Shown: one piece after another, positions 1 through 9,066 of the stretch
How the letters are laid out: each line of letters begins with the position of its first letter
Numbering within the stretch: the first letter of the stretch is position 1
Assembly: GCA_016715645.1 (NCBI GenBank)
Contig: JADJZR010000014.1
Span: forward strand, 1-64,000
Reading direction: 5' to 3'
DNA: 64,000 bases
From: Elusimicrobiota bacterium
GTDB lineage: Bacteria > Elusimicrobiota > Elusimicrobia > FEN-1173
The notes under the pieces: model-generated
What the model saw: the letters and a program-made list of their open reading frames with translations, nothing else
Told to the model about the DNA's origin: nothing
Databases searched by the model: none
Made by a program: the position numbers and the translations under genes

Positions 1-1069
1 TACGACGGCGGACCGGCAACTGCTGGCCGGGTCGACAACGCCCACAGCGTCTCAGGGCCCGCCACGCGGCGTCTGCTGGAGCGCGCCTATGACGTCCATG
101 GAGACAAACGCTTTGAGCGGCTCAAAGCATCTCCTCCGCCCACATCTACAACCTGCGTGCGACGCCCGCCTACCAGCGATTGGCCTACACCTTCGCCAGG
201 ACCAAGTCCGTCCGCGTCGCCATCGGCATCCGTCGACGTCCAGACCCCCAGGGCCAACCGGGTTGGATCCGCGTGGACACCGTTCGAGGCGATCGACCGA
301 AAGAAGGGCGCTTATCATCAATCTGGTCGATGTCGTTACCCAGTGGGAAATCGTTCTGTGCGTCGAACAAATCGCTCGAACGCTTCCTCGTCCCCGCCCT
401 GGAAGGTGCACTGAGCATGTTCCCCTTCCGCATCCTGGGATTTCATTCCCGATAACGGGAGCGATAAATCAACCGAATCGTGGCCTCCCCTCTTAAACAA
501 GCTCCTTATCGAGCAGACCAAGTCGCGCGCAGGACGAACCAACGACAACGCCCTCGTCGAAGGCAAGAACGGCAGTGTGATCCGCAAGCACATGGGCTAC
601 GGCCACATCGCACCCCGCCATGCGGGGGGCAATCAACAGAGTTTTACCGCACGCACTTCAACGGGTATCTCAGTTCACCGCCACTGCGGTTTTGCGACTA
701 TCACGGTCGACCGTCGTGCGGGAAACGTTGCCGGAAATGCAAGACCTACCAGACGCCTTACGAACGGTTCCGCGCAATCCAGAGGCTACCCGGTTTATAC
801 GTCCCGGCTCTGTCCGCATCGACGAAGGCTGGCCAACAAACGGACACCCAGGCGGCGGAGGCATGCAACGTGAAAAAGAGACTCTTTGGCGTATTTTATG
901 CCATCAAAACCGGAGGCAAAAACAGGAGATTTCACGCCCCGCAGACCCGATTTATACCCCAAAAGGAGGCAAAATCCCAGACTTACCGTCGACACTCCGT
1001 CGTAAAGCTTCAGGCTCATTTGTGAATTGGAAAATGCTCGGGGATGGAGAATACGGTTTGACTTATTGA
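1..1069 (+). pseudogene. Decayed integrase-type DDE transposase
   Basis: All three plus frames carry pieces of one integrase-core transposase, joined by several single-base frameshifts. Reading across frames gives the order ATRRLLERAYDVHGDKRFE, then a stretch resembling a DDE core (VDVVTQWEIVLCVEQ, near 320-370), then FHSDNGS near 440-460, then SNDNALVEGKNG-like text at 535-575 and VIRKHMGYGHIAPRHA at 580-625. The FHSDNGS and KNG...RKHMGYGHI signatures are typical of integrase-type transposases that I recall from many environmental bacteria. No single frame holds more than about 180 codons and the start lies outside the window, so no working protein is made. The element's ends are not visible. 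It shows that the left edge is a site of old transposon insertion. Confidence 0.75.
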
Positions 1070-1201
1070 GGGACTACCGTGAGAAAGAAAAAAATCGCAA
1101 CGGGCCAGAGACACAGAGCGACACCCGTTGAAGGAACAAAGGCGATCAGGCGGGAGTATGTGACGGAGCGGCAACTCGAACCAGGACCCAACTTCCTCGG
1201 A

Positions 1202-1891
1202 TTATTGAATGGTTTCCTGGAGAAAGAACATCAGCTTGAGGTTCCCGACGTCCAATAGGTCCCCCTCTTTGAGCGGGACTTGGGCTTGATCCATGAGATT
1301 GTCGCCGTTTAGCTTTACGGTTTTATCTTTCAGGGCGGTTAAATAATAGCCGTCCACCTTTTTGGCCACGCAGGCCGCTAGGTCCGGGGCAAACAATCCT
1401 TTGAGTTTCACGAGGGCTTGCTCCGATTTGCCGATGTAAGTGGTCAATTGTGTCAACGGGTAAGGGTCGGCCTTGGACCCCGCCAAGATTCGCAAATGCC
1501 CTACCCGCGATGAGGCGGTAGGAGCCGGCGGCGGGGCGGCCATCACCACCGTCGCATCGGACGACACAGGGGACGGATTGATTTTCTTCCTCTCCGGCGC
1601 TTCTTCGTCGTTGTAAAATTCCACGGTGTGTTTGGCGATCGCCAGTTCATCGCGGTGATGGAGGGGTTCACTGGAAATCCGCCGTTCACGCAAAAATGTT
1701 CCGTTCGTGCTGTTAAGGTCTTCCACGAAATACGAATTCCCCTGGCAGTAGACGCGGCAATGTTTTCCCGACACGGCCGGATTGTCGATCACCAAATCGT
1801 TATCGGACTTTCGACCCAAAAACACTTCTTGTTTTTCAATATCCAGTTCTTTAACGATCGCTCCGTTAAACTTCAACAAAAGTTTGATCAT
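1202..1891 (-). CDS. FHA-domain protein with a second, degenerate FHA-like domain
   Basis: A 229-residue cytoplasmic phosphothreonine-binding protein. Residues about 15-85 form a classic FHA domain with GR, SGKHC and NSTNGTFL motifs (phosphothreonine-contacting Arg, Ser, His and Asn). After a Pro/Ala-rich linker (about 105-130), residues 135-229 resemble a second FHA fold without the SxxH signature, so that half probably does not bind phosphopeptide. I use the ATG at 1891 rather than the upstream candidate at 1918, because it has an AGGAGA ribosome site and overlaps the phosphatase stop as ATGA. It is last in the kinase-phosphatase operon, so it is the expected reader of phosphorylation by the upstream kinase. 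Confidence 0.88.
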   Translation of the reverse strand: MIKLLLKFNGAIVKELDIEKQEVFLGRKSDNDLVIDNPAVSGKHCRVYCQGNSYFVEDLNSTNGTFLRERRISSEPLHHRDELAIAKHTVEFYNDEEAPERKKINPSPVSSDATVVMAAPPPAPTASSRVGHLRILAGSKADPYPLTQLTTYIGKSEQALVKLKGLFAPDLAACVAKKVDGYYLTALKDKTVKLNGDNLMDQAQVPLKEGDLLDVGNLKLMFFLQETIQ

Positions 1892-2718
1892 GGTTGTCTC
1901 CTGAAGTGGCTTTTCCATTTTTTAAAAAGCATCCCAAACCGTTCGAAGACCCCTTCGCGAACCACCTGTCCCACCGCCACGGTCACATTATCGAGACCGC
2001 CGCGTTCCAACGCCAAATCCACCAGGCGTTTGCTTGATTTCAGCGGATCGCTTCCGTCCTCCAGAACGCGGGCGATGTCTTTTTCGTCCAGCATTTTGGT
2101 CAAACCATCCGTGCACAAGAGGATTTTATCGCCATTGTGCAACAGAGGTTCAGCCGCGTCCACGTCCACCGTTTGGCCCACCCCCACCGCCCGGGTTAAA
2201 ATATTTTTTGACTCGGAGGCATCCGCTTGGGCCGGGGTGATCAGCCCTTGGGTCAGTTGTTCGGACACCAACGAATGGTCCCGTGTTAACGCCGTCAGGA
2301 CCCCTTTGCGAAACAAATACAACCGACTGTCCCCCACATGCACAATGGAGAGCCGTGAGCCGTTGATCAAGGCCGCGGTCAGTGTGGTTCCCATCCCGTG
2401 CCGTTCAATTCTCTCCTGGGATGCGCGAAAAACGATATCGTTGGCCACATGAACAGCCGCCGCCAACAGGCGCGTGGGTCCAGTCCAGTGAATGGGCAAA
2501 TGCCCCACCGAAGGGATGGTCCCCGACTTTAATCCCTGGGCCACCTGCTGGCGTAACACATCCACCGCCAGCCGGCTGGCGATTTCACCGGCCGCGTGGC
2601 CGCCCATGCCGTCCGCCACGATGAACAAGCCCAACTCATCGTCGATCAAACAAGAATCCTCATTATTTTTCCGAACGTGCCCGGTGTCGGTCACCACGGT
2701 GCCGATGATTTTCATCAT
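1888..2718 (-). CDS. PP2C-type Ser/Thr protein phosphatase
   Basis: A 276-residue soluble PPM/PP2C phosphatase. It has the metal-binding NNEDS motif near residue 19, the VADGMGGHAAGE motif near 35-46, VGDSRLYLFR near 125, and the C-terminal LCTDGLTK and GGLDNVTV motifs that supply the remaining metal-binding Asp residues. Length and motif order match stand-alone bacterial PP2C enzymes that reverse Hanks-type kinase phosphorylation. Two ATG codons sit side by side (2718 and 2715), preceded by GGAGG, and the start overlaps the kinase stop. The ATGA overlap with the FHA gene implies translational coupling, so kinase, phosphatase and reader are made together. Confidence 0.93.
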   Translation of the reverse strand: MMKIIGTVVTDTGHVRKNNEDSCLIDDELGLFIVADGMGGHAAGEIASRLAVDVLRQQVAQGLKSGTIPSVGHLPIHWTGPTRLLAAAVHVANDIVFRASQERIERHGMGTTLTAALINGSRLSIVHVGDSRLYLFRKGVLTALTRDHSLVSEQLTQGLITPAQADASESKNILTRAVGVGQTVDVDAAEPLLHNGDKILLCTDGLTKMLDEKDIARVLEDGSDPLKSSKRLVDLALERGGLDNVTVAVGQVVREGVFERFGMLFKKWKSHFRRQP

Positions 2719-5585
2719 TTCGCCTCCGGAGGGACGACGCCCAGGTTTATGGTCTTTTCGGGTAACAGCTCAGGCCCCTCACCCTGCCCTCTCCCGAGAG
2801 GAGAGGGGAAATCATTGTTTTCCTTCCCCTCTTGGGGGAAGGCCCGCTGCCGGGGCCTGTTCGGCCCGTCGCTTAAGTGTGCCACTGGCACACGCGACCC
2901 CCGAAGGGGCGGATGAGGGACCTGAGCAGTTACCTTTTCGGAATTCGACGGCTCAGCCGTTAGCCGTGGGGTTTCCAAGACAGGCGCGGCCCCCCCCCCT
3001 CCACCGCCGATGGCCCGAAGGTCCCGAGCCATATCGGCGCCTCGCTGGTAGCGTTGGTCGGGGTCTTTCAGGAGCGCCCGGTCGATCACGGCTTTGAGGG
3101 ACGGACTCACGCGATCGGGCCGTAGGCGAAGGACGTCGGGGGCCTCTTCGCTGGCGATCTTAAACAGTAGCGTGGCGATGCTTTCCCCTTCAAAGGGTTT
3201 TTCCCCTGTCAACAATTCGTACAACATCACACCCAATGAAAACAGGTCCGACCGACCGTCAATCTTTTTACCCGACAATTGTTCCGGCGACATATAGCTC
3301 GGGGTTCCCATCACCGTCCCTGTGGCGGTCTTTGAAGACGCGGCGATCCGCGCGATACCGAAATCCGTCACACGAAGCGACCCGTCTTTAAGCCGCATGA
3401 TGTTCGCCGGTTTAATGTCGCGGTGCACCACCCCGTGAGCGTGGGCGTAATCCAGCGCCTCGGCAATCGTGGCCACATAGTCCACCACAACGGAGACTGG
3501 CAACAGGTTGGCCTTTTCCGCATACTTTTTGAGATCTTCCCCCTCCAACAGTTCCATGGCGATATACGAAATGTCGCCGTCTTCCCCCGCGTCAAAGATT
3601 CGAATGATGTGGGGATGGTTCAACGTCCCCGCGGACTCGGCTTCACGGAAAAACCGGTCCCGCACCATTTTCGCCGTCTCGGCGTCGTTATCGTCTTCAA
3701 ACCGCAATGTTTTAATGGCCACCGATCGATTGATTTTGGGATCCCGCCCCAAGTACACAACGCCCATGGCTCCCCGCCCCAGCTCTTTTTCAATTTCGTA
3801 TCGACCCAACGTGGGTTTGGCGGCCCCGGCGCCCATGACCACCGTCCCCCCGGCCTTTCCGGCGGATCCCAACGCGCCGGTTTCACCGGCTTGCTTGGCG
3901 GATCTCGAACGATCTTTCACATCTTTATAATTTGGATCGGAGAGAGCGATGTGATCGTAAACAACGCCCGCTTTCCCGAATTGGCGTTTGCGCTCAAAAT
4001 CCAAGGCCAGGTTATACAAGACGCCTTTCATGTCATCGTCCACCGGGCATTTTCGAAGTTTTTCAAAGGCCATGTCCAAAAGGCCCTGGGTTTGATACGA
4101 AAGACCCAAACTTTTGTTGGTCTCGATGCTTTGGGCTTCCACCCAGTCCTTGTGCATTTCGGTGAAGAAGAAACGGCGCACCGTCACCACCGCATACGCC
4201 GCGACCAACACCGCCATCGGATAGAATATTTTGATCCACCCGTTTTGGGCCACAAACCAATACCAGCCGGCGCCCAGCGTGACGACCAACAGGCCCGCCG
4301 TGACAGCCAAAGCCCGTTTCGCCTTCAATAAAGGAAGCCCGAACGTGACAAACAAGCCCACCATCCCCAGCCATGCGAATTCCACCTGTCGAGCCCAGGG
4401 TGGCCGGGACAGATGGGTCCCTTCCCAAATATTTCTCAACACCGACAACACGACGCCGTTGTATTGAAACGAAGGGTCCACCGGGGTGACGAACGAGCTT
4501 CCCAAAGCCGTGTCGGTAATTCCCACCAACACCAACTTATTTTTGTAGGTTTTAGAAGGGATGCCGCCGCTATCGCGCAACACGTCCACGGCTGAATCTT
4601 TTTTGATGCTCGCGAAGTCGCCGCTGTAACGAATCAACAGTTTTGATTCCTCATCCAGAGGAATGACTTTTTTTCCCAAGACGATTTCCTTGCCGGGCCG
4701 AACGCGCACATCGCTCATTTTTAAGTTCATGGCCACCCGGGCCATTTGCAGGGCCAACGAAGGGACCACCTGGCCGCGGCAGTGCATCACAGGAGCTTCC
4801 CGGCGCACCGCGCCGTCCGCGTCTTGAATGACCGTCACGTGTCCAAGCCCTTCCGAGCGCTTGGACACGTCGGCCAACGGCAAAAGAGGGGCCGAGCCTT
4901 CCGGAATGCTTTCGAGAGATCCCTCCACTTGAGACTGGAGAAACCCGGCATTTTTCAACCGGTCGATGTGTTCCGACGAATCGTCCCCGGAGGACCCGAG
5001 GGACCGAAAATAAAAAGCGAACACCAACCGTTTGGCTTTTGCCAACACGGACTTAAACCGCGCGTCGTTGTCCAATTCCCGGGCGGTTTCATCAATGGTC
5101 TGGCCGAACCCCCTGAGATCCCCAAACGGATGGGTGGCCACTACCTTTTTATATCTCCCGTCCTTTCGCAACCGCTCCAACAAGGGCGCAAACGATTCGG
5201 ATTCGGTCTCCAGAACCGACTGATACTCTTCTTTCAAATCCTTGAGAGCCATCAGGCCGGGATTGTCATCCGGTTCGGAAAAAATGACGGCGCATCCCAA
5301 GGCCTTGGGTTCCCCGGCCGCGATGCGCGACAACAAGTCCGCCATCACGCCCCGAGGCCACGGCCAACGTCCGATGGCTTCAATGGACGGCGCGTCGATG
5401 GCCACCAACCGGATGTCGTCCGACGCGATCGTTTCAGGGAGGGTCCGCAACCGGAGATCGTAAAGTTTTTTCTCGATATTTTCCGTCACACCAAACGACG
5501 TTCCCATAGCGGTCACGGCGGCCGCGGTCAACACCGCGCCCACCACCGCGTCCCACCCCAACCGATGGCGAAAGGAAGCGTCCAT
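2715..5585 (-). CDS. CHASE2-domain transmembrane Ser/Thr protein kinase
   Basis: A 956-residue receptor kinase. A short N-terminal membrane segment (about 15-30) precedes an extracytoplasmic CHASE2 sensor (about 35-370). Three membrane helices follow (about 395-475), then a short helical repeat region resembling TPRs (about 490-560), then a Hanks-type kinase domain (about 595-860) with a GRGAMG P-loop, AIK lysine, HRDIKPAN catalytic loop and DFG. The sensor is CHASE2 rather than the PASTA type common in Gram-positives. The tail after the kinase domain has a glycine run and then about 60 residues encoded by an inserted repeat (2762-2933); the original last residues, TINLGVVPPEAK, follow in frame. 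The gene starts 4 bp after the CNBD gene and overlaps the phosphatase gene. Confidence 0.92.
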   Translation of the reverse strand: MDASFRHRLGWDAVVGAVLTAAAVTAMGTSFGVTENIEKKLYDLRLRTLPETIASDDIRLVAIDAPSIEAIGRWPWPRGVMADLLSRIAAGEPKALGCAVIFSEPDDNPGLMALKDLKEEYQSVLETESESFAPLLERLRKDGRYKKVVATHPFGDLRGFGQTIDETARELDNDARFKSVLAKAKRLVFAFYFRSLGSSGDDSSEHIDRLKNAGFLQSQVEGSLESIPEGSAPLLPLADVSKRSEGLGHVTVIQDADGAVRREAPVMHCRGQVVPSLALQMARVAMNLKMSDVRVRPGKEIVLGKKVIPLDEESKLLIRYSGDFASIKKDSAVDVLRDSGGIPSKTYKNKLVLVGITDTALGSSFVTPVDPSFQYNGVVLSVLRNIWEGTHLSRPPWARQVEFAWLGMVGLFVTFGLPLLKAKRALAVTAGLLVVTLGAGWYWFVAQNGWIKIFYPMAVLVAAYAVVTVRRFFFTEMHKDWVEAQSIETNKSLGLSYQTQGLLDMAFEKLRKCPVDDDMKGVLYNLALDFERKRQFGKAGVVYDHIALSDPNYKDVKDRSRSAKQAGETGALGSAGKAGGTVVMGAGAAKPTLGRYEIEKELGRGAMGVVYLGRDPKINRSVAIKTLRFEDDNDAETAKMVRDRFFREAESAGTLNHPHIIRIFDAGEDGDISYIAMELLEGEDLKKYAEKANLLPVSVVVDYVATIAEALDYAHAHGVVHRDIKPANIMRLKDGSLRVTDFGIARIAASSKTATGTVMGTPSYMSPEQLSGKKIDGRSDLFSLGVMLYELLTGEKPFEGESIATLLFKIASEEAPDVLRLRPDRVSPSLKAVIDRALLKDPDQRYQRGADMARDLRAIGGGGGGAAPVLETPRLTAEPSNSEKVTAQVPHPPLRGSRVPVAHLSDGPNRPRQRAFPQEGKENNDFPSPLGRGQGEGPELLPEKTINLGVVPPEAK
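2762..2933. mobile_element. MITE-like inverted-repeat element, in-frame inside the kinase gene
   Basis: A 172-bp element whose ends read GTAACAGCTCAGGCCCCTCA on one side and, reverse-complemented, GTAACTGCTCAGGTCCCTCA on the other. It is flanked by a perfect 8-bp direct repeat CTTTTCGG (2754-2761 and 2934-2941), the expected target duplication. Element plus one duplication is 180 bp, exactly 60 codons, and the strand read by the kinase has no stop, so the insertion only lengthened the protein. Related copies lie at 8966-9066, 32488-32604, 35551-35647 and 39015-39061. It encodes no transposase and would need one in trans. Confidence 0.85.
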
Positions 5586-5589
5586 TTCT

Positions 5590-6042
5590 TTAAGCCGGAC
5601 GCGGTCCCGCTCCGAACGCTTGGGCCTTCAGACGTTTGCGTTCGGCGATTTTTTCCCGCAGGGACAGTTCCAACCCCGGGTTTTCCCGCAAAAACCGCTT
5701 GAAGGTATCATGGGGAAGCATCAGGACTTCGGTATCGTCGGCCGCTGAGCGAATGGTCACATCGCAGGTGGTCGAGTCCAATAAGGATATTTCCCCGAAG
5801 AAATCGCCGGCTTTCAGTTCTCCCAAACAGGCCTTTCCCATTCCCGATTTGGCGAACACTTGAGCGCTCCCGCTTTTGAGAATGAAGAAGTTGTGGTTGA
5901 TTTCACCTTGAAAAACGACCGTTTGGTCTTTTTTGAAGGTTTGGTGGGTCAGCTCGGACGTAATTTGACGTATCTTGTCGTCGTTGAAATACGACAGGAT
6001 GTTGACGTTTCTCTTGATGAACAGCGTGTCGTCGAACGGCAT
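5590..6042 (-). CDS. Cyclic nucleotide-binding domain protein (stand-alone)
   Basis: A 150-residue protein made almost entirely of one cNMP-binding fold (about 15-130), with the beta-barrel glycines, an FFGEISLLD phosphate-binding cassette near 92-100 and a C-terminal basic helix (about 125-145). There is no helix-turn-helix, so it is not a CRP-type regulator. The cassette Arg that usually contacts the cyclic phosphate (PRSAT-like position) is replaced by TTCDVT, so binding of cAMP or cGMP is doubtful. The ATG has a GGGAGGG ribosome site. It lies 4 bp upstream of the CHASE2 kinase gene and may be an adaptor or input for it; that role is inference. Confidence 0.85.
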   Translation of the reverse strand: MPFDDTLFIKRNVNILSYFNDDKIRQITSELTHQTFKKDQTVVFQGEINHNFFILKSGSAQVFAKSGMGKACLGELKAGDFFGEISLLDSTTCDVTIRSAADDTEVLMLPHDTFKRFLRENPGLELSLREKIAERKRLKAQAFGAGPRPA

Positions 6043-6076
6043 ACCGCCCTCCCGTGTGGGATCAGGCGGGGGTGGA

Positions 6077-7792
6077 TCATCCCCTTTTTTTCAAGAGGAT
6101 CCCGGCCGCCTGGTCCAGTGGCACATCCATGGAATCTTTGGCGTTTCGGGCCTTAATTTCCACTTGGCCCAGCGCCAATTTCTTTTCACCAACGGTGACC
6201 CGCCAGGGAATACCCAGCAGATCCGCGTCTTTAAATTTCACACCGGCCCGTTGGTCCCGGTCATCGACCAACACGTCGAGCCCGGCGGCCGCCAACTCTT
6301 TTTCCAACCGTTCGGCCGCGGCCATGACGGCGGGTTCGGCGGTGTTTAACGGCAATATCAGCGCGTCAAAGGGCGCCAACGAGGGGGGCCACACAATGCC
6401 GTCGGCGTCGTTCGATTGTTCGATGGCCGCGGCCACCACACGACTGACACCGATGCCGTAACACCCCATAATGAACGGGGACTTGGTCCCCTTTTCGTTC
6501 AAAAAACCCGCGTCCATCGAGCCGGAATATTTGGTTCCCAACTTGAACGCGTGCCCCACCTCGATGCCTTTAAAGAAGCATAGTGGAGATTTGCATTTTG
6601 GGCAAGGGTCTTTTTCAATCACCTGCCGCAGGTCGCCCACTCGGGCGGGGGTAAAGTCCCGGCCCGGATTAACGTTTCGTCGATGAAAATCCGTTTTATT
6701 AGCTCCGGTCACCCCGTTGGTGACGGCCATGACGCTGTGATCGGCCACCACATCGGCGTTCAGTCCCACCGGTCCCGCAAACCCCGGCTCACAGGAGGCC
6801 GTCTGCCGGTAAACCTCGTCGCCCGCCTTAAAAAGCAATTTCGCTCCCAACAGGCGTTTTAATTTGTGCTCATTAAGCTCGTGATCGCCGCGCACCAAGG
6901 CCACTACAGGTTTTCCGTCGGCAACATAAAACACGGTCTTGATAATTTTCGACGCAGGCACGTTTAATAATCGCGACACGGCCTCCACCGCCCCAACCCC
7001 GGGCGTGGCCACTTCGTCCATCGGCAAATGACCCTCTTTTTGACCCTCGGGGCGAAGGCCCCCGTCGGCCGAAGGGCCGCATTCGGCCCGTTCCACATTG
7101 GCCGCGTAGCCGCAAGACGAACAGGCGGCGATGGTTTCTTCACCCGTGTCGGCCAGGACCATAAACTCATGGGAAAAGTTTCCCCCGATGGTTCCGGTGT
7201 CCGCTTCCACGGGACGGAATTTCAGCCCGCACCGCTGAAAAATACGCGTGTAGGCATCCAAAGCGTCCCGGTAGGTGGCCTCGGCGCTGGCGTCGTCGGC
7301 GTGAAAGGAATAGGCGTCTTTCATGTAAAATTCACGGGAGCGCATGACACCAAACCGCGGACGGATTTCGTCGCGAAACTTCGTTCCGAATTGGTACAAC
7401 AACAACGGCAACTCCCGGTACGACCGCACTTCCCGGCGCACCAAGTCGGTGATCACTTCCTCCGCCGTGGGGGCCAAACAAAATTCGGTGTCTTTGCGAT
7501 CGCGCAGACGCAACATTTCTTTGCCGTACTGTTGCCAACGGCCGGTTTCCTCCCACAAATTCTTGGGTTGAACCACGGGCAACCACACCTCTTGGCCGCC
7601 GATGCGGTCCATTTCTTCCCGCACAATCCGTTCAACCCGGCGCAGAACCCGCAACCCCACGGGCAACCATTCATAAAGGCCGCTGGCCACTTTGCGGATC
7701 ATCCCGGCCCGCAACATCAGGCGCGCCGACACCGTATCGGCGTCGGAAGGCAAATCTTTTAAGGTAGGCAACAAAAAGCGAGACAGGCGCAT
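6077..7792 (-). CDS. proS: Prolyl-tRNA synthetase, bacterial type
   Basis: A 571-residue class II synthetase that charges tRNA-Pro. It has the class II motif 1 region (about 40-75), motif 2 around FRDEIRPRFGVMRSREFYMKD (near 145), an editing insertion of the YbaK/ProX type (about 260-390, with KLKRLLGAK and GPVGL motifs), motif 3 GIGVSR (near 450) and a C-terminal anticodon-binding domain. Length and domain order match the bacterial, editing-proficient ProRS. The longer reading back to 7906 runs into rseP and lacks family similarity; the ATG at 7792, giving MRLSRFLLPTLK, is the normal start. It follows rseP by 4 bp, the usual order in dxr-rseP-proS operons. Confidence 0.96.
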   Translation of the reverse strand: MRLSRFLLPTLKDLPSDADTVSARLMLRAGMIRKVASGLYEWLPVGLRVLRRVERIVREEMDRIGGQEVWLPVVQPKNLWEETGRWQQYGKEMLRLRDRKDTEFCLAPTAEEVITDLVRREVRSYRELPLLLYQFGTKFRDEIRPRFGVMRSREFYMKDAYSFHADDASAEATYRDALDAYTRIFQRCGLKFRPVEADTGTIGGNFSHEFMVLADTGEETIAACSSCGYAANVERAECGPSADGGLRPEGQKEGHLPMDEVATPGVGAVEAVSRLLNVPASKIIKTVFYVADGKPVVALVRGDHELNEHKLKRLLGAKLLFKAGDEVYRQTASCEPGFAGPVGLNADVVADHSVMAVTNGVTGANKTDFHRRNVNPGRDFTPARVGDLRQVIEKDPCPKCKSPLCFFKGIEVGHAFKLGTKYSGSMDAGFLNEKGTKSPFIMGCYGIGVSRVVAAAIEQSNDADGIVWPPSLAPFDALILPLNTAEPAVMAAAERLEKELAAAGLDVLVDDRDQRAGVKFKDADLLGIPWRVTVGEKKLALGQVEIKARNAKDSMDVPLDQAAGILLKKRG

Positions 7793-7796
7793 GGGG

Positions 7797-8876
7797 TTAT
7801 CTCGACGTCTCGACGGTTTCGGTCGCCGGTTTGGTTCGCAACCGTTGAACATCGGACACGGTGGCGTAAAACAAGATGCCCAACAACACCGATAAACCCG
7901 CCACATTGGCCACCTGGGCGGCCCGGCGGCTCACCGGCCGGCGGGTGATCCCTTCCCAAAGAAAAAACATGAAATGCCCCCCGTCCAACATGGGGATCGG
8001 AAACAAGTTAAACAACCCGATCCCCAACGAAATCAACGCGATCAAGAACAGATAATCTTGAACGCCGCTTCGGGTCGACTTGCTGATAACGCTGGCGATG
8101 CCGATGGGTCCAGCCAAATCGGGTTTTTCACGATTCACTATTTTGTCTTTGAGATAAGACAACGTGTGAACCGTCCAGTAAACGGTCTGTTGCCCGCCCG
8201 CCTGAAGAGCCGCCCCTACCGGCAAAGGAGTCAAGAGTACCGTGGGTGAAATTCCGATCAACCCCTGATTTCCGGCGCCCCGAACAGGAACCACCGTAAT
8301 GGATCGATCTTCCAGTCCCCGGCGAACGCCCAGGGTAACGGAGGTTTCCGGATTTTTATGAATTCGCTCGGCCACATCCGTCCAGCTCGAAACGGACTCG
8401 CCGTTCACGGTCAAAATACGGTCCCCGGAAAGGATCCCCGCTTTTTGGGCCGGGTAAGAATCCACCAGTTCCCCCACCACGGGTTCCGTGGAGGGTTTCG
8501 GTTGGCCCCAGAACAAGAAAACGAAAAAGAAAACCACATAGGCCAAAACATAGTTCATGGCCGGCCCCGCCAAGACGATGGGGATTCGACGGTACCAGGG
8601 TTTCGCGTAAAAATCCCGGGAGTCACGCACAACCGTGGGGTCCGCGCCCGGTTCCATTTCACCGGCCATACGCACTTCGCCGCCCAAGGGGATCCACGCG
8701 ATGCAGTAGCGGGTCTCCCCCCACTGAAACCCCCACAGTTCGGGCCCTAGGCCAAACGAAAACCGGTCCACGCGCACGCCAGTTTTTTTGGCCACAATAA
8801 AATGCCCGAACTCATGGACAAACACCACGATCCCAAACGCGAACACAACCCCCAACGCCCCCATCAAAAAATCCAT
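7797..8876 (-). CDS. rseP: Site-2 intramembrane zinc metalloprotease RseP
   Basis: A 359-residue integral membrane protease of the S2P family. Helix 1 carries HEFGH (near residue 22-26), the zinc site. A PDZ domain lies in the middle (about 120-200, PAQKAGILSGDRI). The C-terminal helix has LFNLFPIPMLDGGH (near 290), which supplies the Asp ligand. One PDZ domain instead of the two of E. coli RseP is common outside Proteobacteria. In other bacteria these proteases cleave membrane-bound anti-sigma factors or signal peptides; no anti-sigma gene is visible here. The ATG at 8876 has an AGGGGAAT ribosome site. It normally follows dxr directly, but here an ATPase gene lies between. Confidence 0.95.
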   Translation of the reverse strand: MDFLMGALGVVFAFGIVVFVHEFGHFIVAKKTGVRVDRFSFGLGPELWGFQWGETRYCIAWIPLGGEVRMAGEMEPGADPTVVRDSRDFYAKPWYRRIPIVLAGPAMNYVLAYVVFFFVFLFWGQPKPSTEPVVGELVDSYPAQKAGILSGDRILTVNGESVSSWTDVAERIHKNPETSVTLGVRRGLEDRSITVVPVRGAGNQGLIGISPTVLLTPLPVGAALQAGGQQTVYWTVHTLSYLKDKIVNREKPDLAGPIGIASVISKSTRSGVQDYLFLIALISLGIGLFNLFPIPMLDGGHFMFFLWEGITRRPVSRRAAQVANVAGLSVLLGILFYATVSDVQRLRTKPATETVETSR

Positions 8877-8965
8877 ATCAATTCCCCTTTAGTCTTTCAA
8901 TTGACAAATGAAAAAAATCCGCGCCGAATTCGGGCCCGCCGAGATACCCCATTCTATAATTTTAG

Positions 8966-9066
8966 GTCACTACTCAGCTCCCTCACCCTACCCTCTCCCA
9001 AGAGGAGGGGTCTGTTTCCTCCCCTCTGGGGGGGGAGGGGGGCCCCGAAGGGGCGGAGGAGGGACC
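8966..9066. mobile_element. MITE-like element, one end lost, at the 3' end of the ATPase gene
   Basis: The left end (GTCACTACTCAGCTCCCTCA) and the CCCGAAGGGGCGGAGGAGGGACC right-hand block match the element in the kinase gene. The outermost 10-12 bases of the right end (GAGCAGTTAC in other copies) are missing, and the sequence passes straight into ATPase coding DNA. No 8-bp target duplication can be paired. The element supplies the last 25 or so codons and the stop of the ATPase gene. Loss of one terminus together with loss of the neighbouring gene end suggests a deletion that started at the element. Confidence 0.75.

Noticed and set aside
3423..4331. A 302-codon plus-strand frame
   Set aside because: Antisense to the kinase gene; composition mirrors codon bias of the real gene.
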